Shown one piece after another: positions 20,057 to 28,841 of a DNA stretch of 64,000 nt; positions within the stretch are counted from its first letter, which is position 1; every line of letters starts with the position of its first letter. The DNA is from Patiria pectinifera. Its lineage: Eukaryota > Echinodermata > Asteroidea > Valvatida > Asterinidae. The position numbers were made by a program, and so were the translations under genes. The stretch lies in the NCBI GenBank assembly GCA_029964075.1, contig CM057141.1, positions 2,542,001 to 2,606,000 on the forward strand, written 5' to 3'. Under the pieces are notes generated by a model that worked only from the letters and a program-made list of their open reading frames with translations, ran no database searches and was not told the DNA's origin.

Positions 20057-20091
20057 AAAAGCCTTACCAGCACAAAGTTGGTAAGGCTTTT
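20057..20091. terminator. Stem-loop with T-run between convergent genes
   Basis: AAAAGCCTTACCA (20057-20069) pairs perfectly with TGGTAAGGCTTTT (20079-20091) around a 9-nt loop, followed by a T run to 20099. It lies between the stop at 20023 (plus) and the stop at 20123 (minus), so both transcripts could end there: the left flank is A-rich, giving a U-run on the minus strand. Palindromic 3' ends are known in mimivirus-group giant viruses. Function here is inferred. Confidence 0.6.
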
Positions 20092-20122
20092 TTTTTTTTG
20101 TCTTGTGTGATTAGAGTGTGAC

Positions 20123-21532
20123 TTATCGCATTGCCTCATAAGCTAAAATACCCATGCCAACGATAGCTAATATTCCTACCGTCAACGATAATTTTTCGTC
20201 TTGGTGAGTTTGTAGTTTCGTGGGCTCTTGGGTTAAAACTGTAGGTGAGGGTGCTGGTGTTGGTGAGGGTGTTGGTGCTGGTGCAGGTGTTGGTGATACA
20301 ACATCGTTCTTCATAGGCTCTGGGGGTGTTGGTGGCGCGACGTCATCGGTGTCATCAAAAGAGTCGTCCGGTTGAGGTTGTGAGTTTAAATCTGGCACCA
20401 AACCAGTGTTCATACTCTGGGTAGCGATTTGAAGATTGTTGTTATAGCCGTCGTGCGTTCCAACCCTCAAGTTCATATCCGATGGAATTAAATACAACCC
20501 CGGTTTCACGACAAAATTTAAAGGCGTTCTGGCATACTGCAAAGAGTCTTGAAATTGATCGATACTCGTTTCCATGTCGTCTACTGCATTGATGATATCT
20601 TCAACGATGACGTTAAATTGTCTCTGAGCGTCTAATCCGGTTCCCGGTGATAATACGCTCGTTTTTGTTTGAGCCTGCGCACCGAGTAAAGCGTACACGT
20701 AAGATCTAATTGATTCGTTGATCTTTATGATTCCCGCGGAGGTAAACGAACTCTTGGCGGGTATAAAATCTAACCAAGCCTTTTGTACCGATTCGTTTTG
20801 TTCGATGTAAATAACCGTCCAAGGAACGTAACTGCTTCCACTCTTTTTTGGACTGTCTAGACCGTGGTAGCCGCCGTAAAGAACGTTGGGTTTGTTGGGT
20901 AGTGCTTTATCATATTCACCAACCGCCACAAACTTGCCTTTATTAAAGATATATGAGGTACCTAAACCGTTAGATTTTGTGTCTCTCGTCTGTTTAAAAG
21001 ACTTGTTTTGATCTATGCCAAACAACATACAGGTATCGGTAAATGCTCTGTGATTATAACTGTTGTCTAGAGCGTTAAATGCGTCATCTCCCGGTAAAGG
21101 AGCGGCAAAGTCGTACAGGATCTTTCTAACCGTAAAATATAAATGAAAGTTAAAAATGGCCCAAACGTAACGGTTGCTCGCGTTTAAAAGATCGAATCCA
21201 ATACCGCAGCCCGTAGTAGCGCAGTAGATCGCAAAATTTAACTGATTTTGATAAAACGACATGGGGTGTGATTTCCAACGATCTACATCCTCGTCCGTCT
21301 CAACGTGAGGCAATTTGTAGTCCGAGGTTAAGTCGGGAAACATGGTTAAAAACCCGTTGGTATTATTAACTATGACCTCCAGTTCACTGGGTTTAGTGCT
21401 GTTTAAAAACTTTGCTTGGGGTGCAGCTTGATGTTTTAGCTCGTTTGCCTTGGCTACATTTTGATTTACTTGTCTCGTTACCTGATCGGCTATCGATTGT
21501 ATCTGCTTTTTTAACGACTTAAAATCACTCAT
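20123..21532 (-). CDS. Conserved Polinton virion-type protein (469 aa) with C-terminal membrane anchor
   Basis: The frame is intact. A helical N-terminus leads to a conserved block (residues about 73-135): YKLPHVETDEDVDRWKSHP, then YQNQLNFAIYCATTGCGIGFDLL and FHLYFTVRKIL. Further blocks are SIRSYVYALLGAQAQTKTSVL and GLYLIPSDMNLRVGTHDGYNN, both typical of a large, widespread Polinton protein whose exact role I do not know. Next is an acidic, then (S/A)PTP-repeat, linker and one transmembrane helix (LTVGILAIVGMGILAYEA) at the very C-terminus. The Pro-Thr linker plus anchor mirrors the convergent 417-aa protein. The start is fixed by the compact 41-bp divergent promoter. Confidence 0.75.
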   Translation of the reverse strand: MSDFKSLKKQIQSIADQVTRQVNQNVAKANELKHQAAPQAKFLNSTKPSELEVIVNNTNGFLTMFPDLTSDYKLPHVETDEDVDRWKSHPMSFYQNQLNFAIYCATTGCGIGFDLLNASNRYVWAIFNFHLYFTVRKILYDFAAPLPGDDAFNALDNSYNHRAFTDTCMLFGIDQNKSFKQTRDTKSNGLGTSYIFNKGKFVAVGEYDKALPNKPNVLYGGYHGLDSPKKSGSSYVPWTVIYIEQNESVQKAWLDFIPAKSSFTSAGIIKINESIRSYVYALLGAQAQTKTSVLSPGTGLDAQRQFNVIVEDIINAVDDMETSIDQFQDSLQYARTPLNFVVKPGLYLIPSDMNLRVGTHDGYNNNLQIATQSMNTGLVPDLNSQPQPDDSFDDTDDVAPPTPPEPMKNDVVSPTPAPAPTPSPTPAPSPTVLTQEPTKLQTHQDEKLSLTVGILAIVGMGILAYEAMR

Positions 21533-21573
21533 TATTTTAGTTTCAGTTTTAATATAAAAAGACTTTAAAATAA
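21533..21573. promoter_or_regulatory. 41-bp divergent promoter
   Basis: This spacer between the minus-strand start at 21532 and the plus-strand start at 21574 contains TTTTAATATAAAAAGAC (21547-21563). The core is shared with the other divergent spacer at 14955-14985. On the minus strand it reads TATATTAAA, 15 nt before the ATG; on the plus strand TTTAAAATAA abuts the ATG. Confidence 0.5.
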
Positions 21574-22716
21574 ATGCATTCGTTTCACTTGTTTCAAAAT
21601 GAGCAGACGTTTAAATTAGAAGACGTTGTAGATAATTTAAACGGTCAAAAATCTATACGCGTAAAAAGGGTGTTGTTTAACGCCGGATATTTTAATATTT
21701 CCAGCGCCACGGAGATTGATTGGTTTACGCAAATAGATGGGAGACCCGCGTTTACCACAGATAAACCTCCTCATACCTGAGGAGTTTCTTTCAGATGTAC
21801 AAATACAAACCCCGGATAGAGATTTGATAGATCGATTGCTACCCGATATACCATACCACTATTCAGTTAACGATGAAAATGTTTTACAAAAACTATAAAC
21901 GATCTTATAAAAGCGTACGAAGACGATAGACTAGAATCCGTTTTAGAATCAAACAAAAGAAAAAGAGCTATTATAGCTGAACGGCGAGGGTTGATTTTAG
22001 CCGCCATGAATTCAGAAACACCAAAAACTGAATTAGAACTTAATACGCTTCAATCTTTAGTAAGAATATTATTTGTTAGAGAAAGAAAAATCTTTGAAGG
22101 TGAGGAATTGGCTTTAAAGTTTATTGAAGGAGAAATGGGTGCGAGCGAGTTGAGCGAGTTGAGAGATAGTAGAGAAGCAGGAGTGATTATAAGAGGAAGT
22201 CTTATCGTGACGGGTGATGATTTCGATTTTATTCCTCCGAGTCATTTAGAGCCGTTGCCACTCGGAAGTATCGGTTCGGTCATCATACCGCCGGGGTGGT
22301 ACGACGTCGATTGGTTCGATTTTATTTTAAATTCTATACCCGGGGTAAGTTTTCGAGTATTTAGAGAATCTAAAAAGGTGACGTTGGTGATAACCGACGT
22401 AAATCTCAAATTGCGTTTAAACAGAGAAGTATCTCGATTACTCAATTTACCCAAAGGAAGACTGGTACCCAAAGTGGTGTACACGGGGTATTACGACGTT
22501 AATCCGTTTAAATTTTTGTTTATTCGCTGCCCGCAATTAAGTACGAGTGAAAACTTTTTTAATGGTCGACCGTCTGACATCTTAAAAATCGTACCCGTGG
22601 CTACGCGCGAACCCCAGCCTGATAGAGTCGAGGATTTCAAAAAACTTAAAAACGGTATAATCGACAAACTGACATTTTCTATCAGCGGTGTGAAAAGGAC
22701 AGGTATTCAACAATAA
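21574..22716 (+). pseudogene. Probable Polinton minor capsid (penton-like) protein, two frame changes
   Basis: Three frames give one continuous protein-like text: 21574 to about 21770, about 21770 to 21891, and 21892 to 22716. The first change is +1 or -2 around 21750-21770; the second is a one-base loss in an A run at about 21886-21892. The C-terminal 240 residues include IIPPGWYDVDWFDFILNSIPG, YTGYYDVNPFKFLFIRCPQL, FFNGRPSDILKIVPV and a final LKNGIIDKLTFSISG. The two 'pleasing strand' ends with F-N-G-R and N-G-x-x-D-x-L-x-F fit penton-type single jelly-roll minor capsid proteins of Polintons, which fill the icosahedral vertices. The assignment rests on size, place and strand-rich pattern, not on a recognised signature. 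Confidence 0.55.
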
Positions 22717-22761
22717 GGGTGAGGGTATCATTATCGAGTTGGAGATCTTTTAATTTTAAAA

Positions 22762-22779
22762 TCTTTTTATATTAAAAAC
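22762..22779 (+). promoter_or_regulatory. TCTTTTTATATTAAAA motif 3 nt before the start
   Basis: TATATTAAA at 22768-22776 lies 3 nt before the ATG at 22780. It extends leftwards as TCTTTTTA, the same extended form as on the minus strand of the divergent promoter at 21533-21573. Confidence 0.5.
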
Positions 22780-23432
22780 ATGAGTGTAGATGGTAAGGCG
22801 TTATACCCCGATATTTCTGGAGATGTACTCCAATTACGTAGTAACGAAGAAACAAAAGTGTTCAGACTTAAAAAGATTGAAGAGATTCGATCTTTAATCT
22901 TGAAAGAGAGAGACCACCGTGAGCGCACTTATAAAAAAATAAAGAGAATGATCGACACTATTCATTACGTAGAGATAGGATTAGAAGGATTGGGGGCTAT
23001 AGCGGGGCTGTCAGTATTCCCGCCTCTTGGGTGTTATATCAGCCCCCGTTGGATTGGTGCTAGAAGGAACGTTTATAGGCGCTTTTGGTGTAGATATTCT
23101 GCTTAGAATCACGTCTAAGCGATTATCCACCAAGCTGAAAAAGCACGACCAGATTAAAATATTAGCAGACTCCAAACTTAACACGATTGAAGAATACGTG
23201 TCTCAAGCCATCAACGACGGAGATATATCGCACGAAGAGTTCTTATTGATTACGAGAGAGCTCGCAAAATTTAACGAGCTTAAGCAAAAATTAGAACAAA
23301 GACCAGCACAAAGCTTCAAAAATTAAAAACGATACAGACTTTGAAAAAGAAGTTAAAAAACGGGTAGACGAACGGCTGGCAAAAGAAAAAAAATCTCTTA
23401 TCGAAAAACTTACAAGTTCAAATTCTCGGTAA
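22780..23432 (+). pseudogene. Conserved Polinton protein of unknown function with hydrophobic hairpin (two frame changes)
   Basis: Frames 22780-23030, about 23030-23315 and about 23316-23432 form one protein of about 217 residues. An N-terminal charged part (RLKKIEEIRSLILKERDHRERTYKK) is followed by two hydrophobic stretches (VEIGLEGLGAIAGLSV and VISAPVGLVLEGTFIGAFGV). A conserved-looking block comes next: AKKHD-like KLKKHDQIKILADSKLNTIEEYVSQAINDGDISHEEFLLI. The tail is Lys/Glu-rich. This layout recurs in cnidarian and other invertebrate Polintons without assigned function. Both frame changes are +1 (or -2), the first around 23010-23030, the second around 23300-23318. It converges on the TFIIB-like gene with 28 bp between stops. 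Confidence 0.6.
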
Positions 23433-23460
23433 ATAAACATTATGAAAGCGATCCGCCGAG

Positions 23461-23952
23461 TTACACCTCTATTTCACCTCTTAGGGCTACACCCTCGGCC
23501 CCGCCTTTATTGTAGTGGTCATCGTATCTTTTTAGTGCCTTATTAAATTGATTTTGAGTTACTTTAAATACATCTCTAACTCGTTCTTTGTTCCATCCAA
23601 CGACGTGATGGTAACACGCCGCTATTAACGACCGTTTCACGCATCCGTTTCCCCTCAATGTTTTGTAATTAACGAGCTCGTTATATTTGTTGATTGTTTC
23701 TTGGACATCTTCTACGTCTTGCTCTGGACAAACAGAAAAAATAAGTTTCTCCACAGTTTTTCTTTTGTTTCCTTTTAAAGTTGACCAATTGATACGATCT
23801 TCTTGCGCATTTTCTGCCGAAAAATCAAAGTAACGTGAAACTATTTCACCACACGTTTCACAAACTAAAAAACCATTCTCGATGATTATATGGTGATCGC
23901 ACTGATCTGTTTTATTAGATAGCTCGAGGTTTTCACTCTGACAAAAAGTCAT
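23461..23952 (-). CDS. TFIIB-like transcription initiation factor encoded by the Polinton
   Basis: This intact 163-residue frame has two parts. Residues 18-34 form a zinc ribbon: C18-x2-H21, then C31-x2-C34-G, the same C-x2-H / C-x2-C ligand order as eukaryotic TFIIB, with a shorter knuckle spacing. Residues about 66-146 match one cyclin-like repeat of TFIIB/Brf proteins: a leading helix (VEKLIFSVCP), the LRGNG turn, RSLIAACYHHVV in the core helix, and a C-terminal helix ending FNKALKRYDDHY. TFIIB bridges TBP-bound DNA and RNA polymerase II. Giant DNA viruses encode their own versions; I do not know it as a standard Polinton gene. Only one cyclin repeat is present, so it is shorter than cellular TFIIB. 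Its leader contains AGATATATCT directly before the ATG. Confidence 0.75.
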   Translation of the reverse strand: MTFCQSENLELSNKTDQCDHHIIIENGFLVCETCGEIVSRYFDFSAENAQEDRINWSTLKGNKRKTVEKLIFSVCPEQDVEDVQETINKYNELVNYKTLRGNGCVKRSLIAACYHHVVGWNKERVRDVFKVTQNQFNKALKRYDDHYNKGGAEGVALRGEIEV

Positions 23953-24044
23953 AGATATATCTAATAAAAACCGATATTATTTTTTAATAATTTTTCAAAT
24001 ACTCGTCGGTCTGAACATATTACTCTCCATTTTTAAATAAAAAC

Positions 24045-24086
24045 AGCTTCTCTACCTTTTCACAGATAGAGAAGCTAATTTTTTTC
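24045..24086. terminator. Stem-loop with T-run beside the right TIR
   Basis: AGCTTCTCTA (24045-24054) pairs perfectly with TAGAGAAGCT (24067-24076) around a 12-nt loop, followed by AATTTTTTT. On the minus strand the stem is followed by GTTTTTA. It has the same build as the hairpin at 20057-20091. It may end transcripts that cross the element edge in either direction. Confidence 0.5.
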
Positions 24087-24463
24087 CCCCGAGTTTCAAG
24101 GTCGCGTGGTGGTGACTCACACATTTTTCAAGGTCACGTTGTTTACGCCAAATTTCTATCGTGCCTCAACACGTTTCAAGGTCACGGGGTGGTGACTCAC
24201 ACATTTTTCAAAGTCACGTGGTGGTGACATCACCTCATTTTAGCGACGACAGATTTTTTTTTTTTAACTCCAGAGCGACAGGCTCTGACTTGACACACAT
24301 TTTTCTTTTTTGCTCCCAAACCTGACGTCAGATTTCTAAAACATTTGCCGCGGGAGATTCCCCCTTTATTTTTTCTCCAACTATTTTTAGAATCGAGAGC
24401 GGCGTGTCCAGACTGGCCGCAGATTTTCCATTTTGGTCCCATACCCCCACCTCCCCTACTACT
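24087..24463 (-). repeat. Right terminal inverted repeat of the Polinton
   Basis: This is the reverse complement of 9487-9862 with about a dozen differences by eye, including G-run and A-run length changes and changed E-box or AP-1 flanks. TGACGTCA is kept at 24323-24330. The outer end is CCCCTACTACT followed by the GCCCC duplication. Confidence 0.92.
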
Positions 24464-25721
24464 GCCCCCAAAACTCACACATATCGCGATTAAATCTTAT
24501 TTGCTCGTTGTGGGGAGTTTTATGGTCCGAGTGGCACTTGCAAATTTGCACTGTTTGCCAGAATTGGATCCCAGAATGAAACTGCATAAGATTATGTTAA
24601 CAATCTAAGAAAAAAAATTAATGAGAAAATCTTTTCCAGGGGTAAAAAAAAGTTCAATGGTCGTCTGCTTACTTATTAATATTGACAACTCTGTGCAATA
24701 ATTAAATCGATTCAGCATTTGGGTGAATTGGTACAAATTTTATTTCTTGTAAACAATACAGAAATGCCTTCCGGATGATTGTTACAAAAGCAGTTTTAAC
24801 TTAAAGGTAAAATGGAGAATAGGTAGGGTGTGTTCCAACACATTAAAATAGAATGGACAGACCACTCGACTCTCGTTATTTAAAAAAGGCCTTCTTGTAA
24901 AAGTGTTTAGGTTTAAAATTATGGCATAATTTTCTTTACCAAAGAAAAGGCTGTGTTAATTATTAATAGTAACTATAATAATGATGTGGTGCTTATATAC
25001 CGCTTTATACCAAGGGTCTCAAAGCGCTTTACAATTATTATCTTGTTCAGTTAAATTCAAAATGCAAAAGAAACTGTGGGCTTTCATGAAAATTTCGAAT
25101 GAGTAAACAAAGTTGCAGTTCTACAGAAAAAAAAAAGTTTGGAAAAGAAGCAAGTATCACAAAGAATCGGAGCAAAGAATATGGAGTAGTAGAAAGTTAT
25201 GCTTCATGCGATAGAACTGGGCATCATCATACATGTCCCGCATTGATTAATGTCACCAAAGTCCATCATTGGTACTGTGCATTCCAATCGGCAAATCAAT
25301 CCACTTTATTCATCGGCATACGTGAAGGTCCTGAATGCATAAAGCAGTTCCTTCATGACTCCTCTTGACAAGAACCAAAGTCCAGGAGTTGATAGCTACA
25401 TCTCTTTATGAACAGGGCGCTTGGCCATGTTTATCCACAGTGTACTTTAGGCCATCAGCCTGGGGTTTGGTCAGTATCAAATCAGGGCATCAATGATTAT
25501 AGTGCGCATGCGCAAGGTATACCGCCCCTAGAGTGGTCACAAGCATTTTGATGGACAATTTGAAAAAAGGGTGATAACACCCAAAAAGCTGCCACCGCTG
25601 CAATGCTATCACATATTTTCCAACTCTGGAGATGTATACCTTGACAAAAATCGCTTTGACGATTATTCCCCTCATTTGATACCAGTGGCCAAAATTTTGG
25701 ACTGAGGCTGAGGTTACACCT

Positions 25722-25839
25722 CTATGTTCCGACACCCCTATGTTCCGACTGCACATATTCCTATTCCCAACCCTAACCCTAACCCTAACCGGGAGTAACA
25801 CAATCTAGGTTGTCGGAACATAGGGGTGTCGGAACATAG
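25722..25839. repeat. Perfect 28-bp inverted repeat around (CCCTAA)n
   Basis: The arms 25722-25749 and 25812-25839 are exact reverse complements. Each arm is itself a double unit of CTATGTTCCGACACCC type. The loop carries AACCCTAACCCTAACCCTAA at 25769-25790, about three and a half telomere-type units. Confidence 0.8.
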
Positions 25840-25934
25840 AGCAGTCACCGAGGCTGATGGCCTACTTGAATTTTGTAAGCTACTAAAAAAACAACATTTT
25901 GCAGTTGATTGGATGGCTAGAACTACTCCTGGTT

Positions 25935-26085
25935 AATGTGGTCGCAGGAGAAGGGTACAGTGGAGCTGGAAGTAGAAGTAGAAGGGTACAGTGGAGCTGG
26001 AAGTGGAAGAAGAAGGGTACGGTGGATCTGGAAGTGGAAGTAGAATTAGAACTAGAAGGGTACGGTGGATCTACGGTGGATCTGG
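25935..26085. repeat. Purine-rich minisatellite
   Basis: Degenerate units of the type GAAGGGTACAGTGGAGCTGG repeat with GTAGAAG spacers. Frames through it are repetitive and not believable proteins. Confidence 0.6.
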
Positions 26086-26244
26086 AAGCACGCATTGATG
26101 TTGGATCATTCATGTCTTCCTACCCCACTCCTTTCGGTTCCTTCATGTTGAACAGCATTTTGTACAGTTAGAGGGAGAATCTTCCTTTGTTGTTCATATT
26201 TTCCCAGCGCTTTCAGTGTTCATGTTTTGGACAGCGTCTTCGAA

Positions 26245-26876
26245 TCAGTACACCGGTTTGGGTCGCTGTGTCAGGAGCTGCCCGAATCGTTTCTTGATGG
26301 TGACTCTCTCCCGTGAATACTTGTCATCTGGTGAAAACCTCACTGAAACACGAAACAGATATTATTAGAACAACTAGTTTTTAAAGCATGTCTTACTGAA
26401 CTTAGTTGCTGGTCTTAGCTGGCTTGGCCAGTGTTTTTTTCAGTACCTATCTCACTGACTGACTGACTGACTGACAGATGGACTGAAATGCTGACTGACA
26501 GTCACTTGTTGGCCAGGCATTGCTATTGAGCAGGAAAAGGATTCCCCCCGTAATGCCATTCCCCCTCCCCAATGTATTTATTTTTTGTTAGGTGGGGGGG
26601 TTTTTTTTGTTAGGTGGGGGAGGGATGATCCAGACAGGGTCGGCGGTAATACAAAAAAGGGGTGGTTTTTTTGGGGGGGGGGGTGTCAGGAGACCAAAAT
26701 AGGGTCGGTCAGAAAGGAGAACCAAAGAATTAAAAAGAGATACCCTTATGATTAAAGGTACATTACTTCACCAGGGTAAGATAGATAAGGCAATCAATGT
26801 AAGGTTGAAACCTATTTCAGGGAAGCATCGTACCTGGATGAGCAGACTGCGTTGGTTTACCGAATGGATCCATTTT
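26245..26876 (-). CDS. Two small minus-strand exons of an unidentified short protein or gene 3' end
   Basis: Exon 26876-26834 is flanked by CACAG before and GTACGA after. Exon 26342-26245 is preceded by TTTCAG and ends in TGA. The phases fit exactly (43 nt, then 98 nt). If translation begins at the ATG at 26873-26871 the product is 45 residues, starting MDPFGKPTQ, and the second exon encodes [18 protein letters not shown] and ends PVY. The second exon has a conserved, basic, folded-protein look. I do not recognise it. It could instead be the last two exons of a longer gene, since the first exon is open before its ATG. Confidence 0.4.
26455..26475. repeat. (ACTG)n microsatellite
   Basis: About five tandem GACT units. 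A short simple repeat with no further structure. Confidence 0.7.
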
Positions 26877-28841
26877 CTGTGAAGAAAACCAAAGTCAAGC
26901 AATTTTAAGATTTGTGCACAACGTGGGGACTAAAAGTATAACCAGAAAAACACTTCCATCATTCCATATGGAACTATAGCCCGAATGCCTCTGGTCGTAC
27001 ACTATCACAAGCTCTGTAGTACGGCCAGAGCGGCAAACGTCCCCTGGACGCCTGAAGCTGATCATGCTGATTGTAGCGATTTTGCTACCGACTTTGAGCG
27101 AGATTATCTTCCTGTTTGTATGGCCGGCCGTGCTGTCGTGCACGTGCCCGACAACACAAGGTCTTTATCTGTGTAATGCATATTCATAACCTTGCCCGAG
27201 GGCGCCCGGGAAAGCATACATATTCAAAGCGCAAAACCTGTCTGCCATTTTGAAATCCCATGGAGGAACGTTTTTGAGACGATGTTTTTGGTAGCTGAAG
27301 ACTGATCGTCGTTTCTTGGCCAGATGGATGAAGATTTCTAGATAAAGGGACACGTTTTGGACGAGGTGTGAGTTCCTCTACGAGCAGGTACCTTAACTTT
27401 GAAAATCTCTGTCCTGGATGAGAAGCTAATCTCGCTCAAAGTCGGTAGCAAATTCCCAACATCAATCTCAGGCGTCCAGCAGACGTTTGCCCCTCTCATG
27501 CCTCTAGCCGTACTACGATTTAAAAGGAAACCAATCTAATGTCTTACCATTCCCGAGAAAAAAAAAAAAAACCACCTGATTGTTTACATCGGACACAACG
27601 GAGTATGATACGTGTTTCCTGTCGTTTTCAAACAATGTACGATACAAGTTGGGTGTAGTACTATTAGTATTACACATGTACACAGCACTGTGCTCACGAA
27701 CAGCGGTGACCAATCACCAATGCACAAAATGTGATAACTTACACGTCCGCAAAAGGCGTACACCTTACGGCTGAAATCAAAACTAGCAGGAACAGGCCGA
27801 CTTTTAGGGGTCGCAAAAGTGGACCCCGAAAGTCGTTCTCGCACGAAGAACACAAGAATACTACAGAAGCGCCCCGTTTTTAAAGGATAGTTGTGTGGAT
27901 ATTTATATCCTACTTTTGAATGTTCTTTCCGATTAACATCATTTCGTTCAAAACGCGTTTTGTTGTAGCCCAATTGAGCGTGTTAAGTTTAAGGCTGCAG
28001 AGACTCATTTTAATTTTTATTAACAACATGAAAAAAACACTAAAACCAAAACGAGGGGCCTGGCCTGCCCGTAAACATGGTAAATGTTTAGAATGTGAGT
28101 TGACCAATCTGTGTGCGAAAAAGTAGGCCTACGTTATACATACGAGTGATACGACACTGTTCCTTGCTCAATGGTATACGACCATGACGACAAATGATGA
28201 ACATGATGCACTTCAATAATTGTGTACCAATGTGTACCGCGTACCGGCTTGTGCTTGTTGACATGGTTGATGTCGAACTCAACCATGTCAACTGAAAAGC
28301 AAAGTCGAAGCAGCTCTGAGTCTGGCTGGCGCTGCTCAAAACTGCTCAACATGGAACAAAATGATCATAGAAAAATCCCTACCTGGAGAGTATAAACTCG
28401 GTCGCCAGTTTCGTTGAGATAGTACATGAGATACATTTTACATTTGTTATTTTAGGTACGCTCTAGATTCCAGCAGCAGGTTAATAAGCTTCTGCGGCGG
28501 TGCGTGCGTACCGTTAATACGTTTGCGCTGTGTGGACGTGTGTACGGACGTGTATAGTGAACCATGGAGGAACTAACGAACACGTGCGCATTGGTTTAGC
28601 TGGTCTCTCGTGCACACACAATGCTTAACAATACTGCTGATCACTGGTTGCCTGTTTGCTTAATCTAGTAATGAGAAGAAACTTTTGTAAGATATATTGA
28701 TATTGATTTCTATAAAACGAATAAACGTATATATTCATTAATAGCAGGAGTTAGAATCTTGTTAACAAAGATATGTATAAACCTTGGAGAACAAAAAATA
28801 TTTTTAGGTATATAAATTATGATTTCCCCGCCTGTGTCAGA
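26877..28841. other. Non-coding stretch, no gene seen
   Basis: It includes a partly palindromic patch where GTCCCCTGGACGCCTGA-type sequence (about 27000-27090) is echoed inverted near 27425-27510, each with TCGCTCAAAGTCGGTAGC or its complement. That suggests a foldback element of about 500 bp (roughly 26985-27515). The rest is AT-rich spacer. No exon stands out. Confidence 0.35.
26985..27515. mobile_element. Possible foldback element
   Basis: TCGCTACCGAC-type sequence at 27078-27105 with ATTTTGCTACCGACTTTGAG recurs inverted as CTCAAAGTCGGTAGCAAAT near 27435-27453. Flanking blocks (GTACGGCCAGAG versus CTAGCCGTAC, and CAAACGTCCCCTGGACGC versus GCGTCCAGCAGACGTTTG) are also inverted. No transposase is present. 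Confidence 0.5.

Larger units (their letters stand above)
9487..24463 (+). mobile_element. Maverick/Polinton element, full length (~15 kb)
   Basis: The element is bounded by near-identical inverted repeats of about 377 bp that begin AG and end CT, the typical Polinton ends. They are flanked by GCCCC direct repeats. Inside are the hallmark genes: protein-primed PolB, retroviral-type integrase, double-jelly-roll major capsid protein and packaging ATPase, plus conserved Polinton membrane and virion proteins. Polintons replicate with their own polymerase, integrate with a DDE integrase and are thought to form virions. This copy also carries a TFIIB-like gene. I could not find the adenain-type maturation protease usual in the family. 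Several genes carry frameshifts. About a dozen differences between the two TIRs by eye (~97% identity) imply that the insertion is not brand new. Confidence 0.95.
24464..26244. other. Non-coding flank right of the Polinton
   Basis: It starts with the second GCCCC copy (24464-24468). Contents are AT-rich spacer, a segment near 24980-25045 (GCTTATATACCGCTTTATAC, CTCAAAGCGCTTTACA) resembling a common marine-invertebrate repeat, a perfect foldback around telomere-type repeats (25722-25839) and a purine-rich minisatellite (about 25935-26085). No supported gene; the open frame at 25099-25368 has no recognisable domain. Confidence 0.45.

Noticed and set aside
25099..25368. An 89-residue plus-strand frame
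   Set aside because: No recognisable domain, no splice context, and it follows a repeat-like segment.
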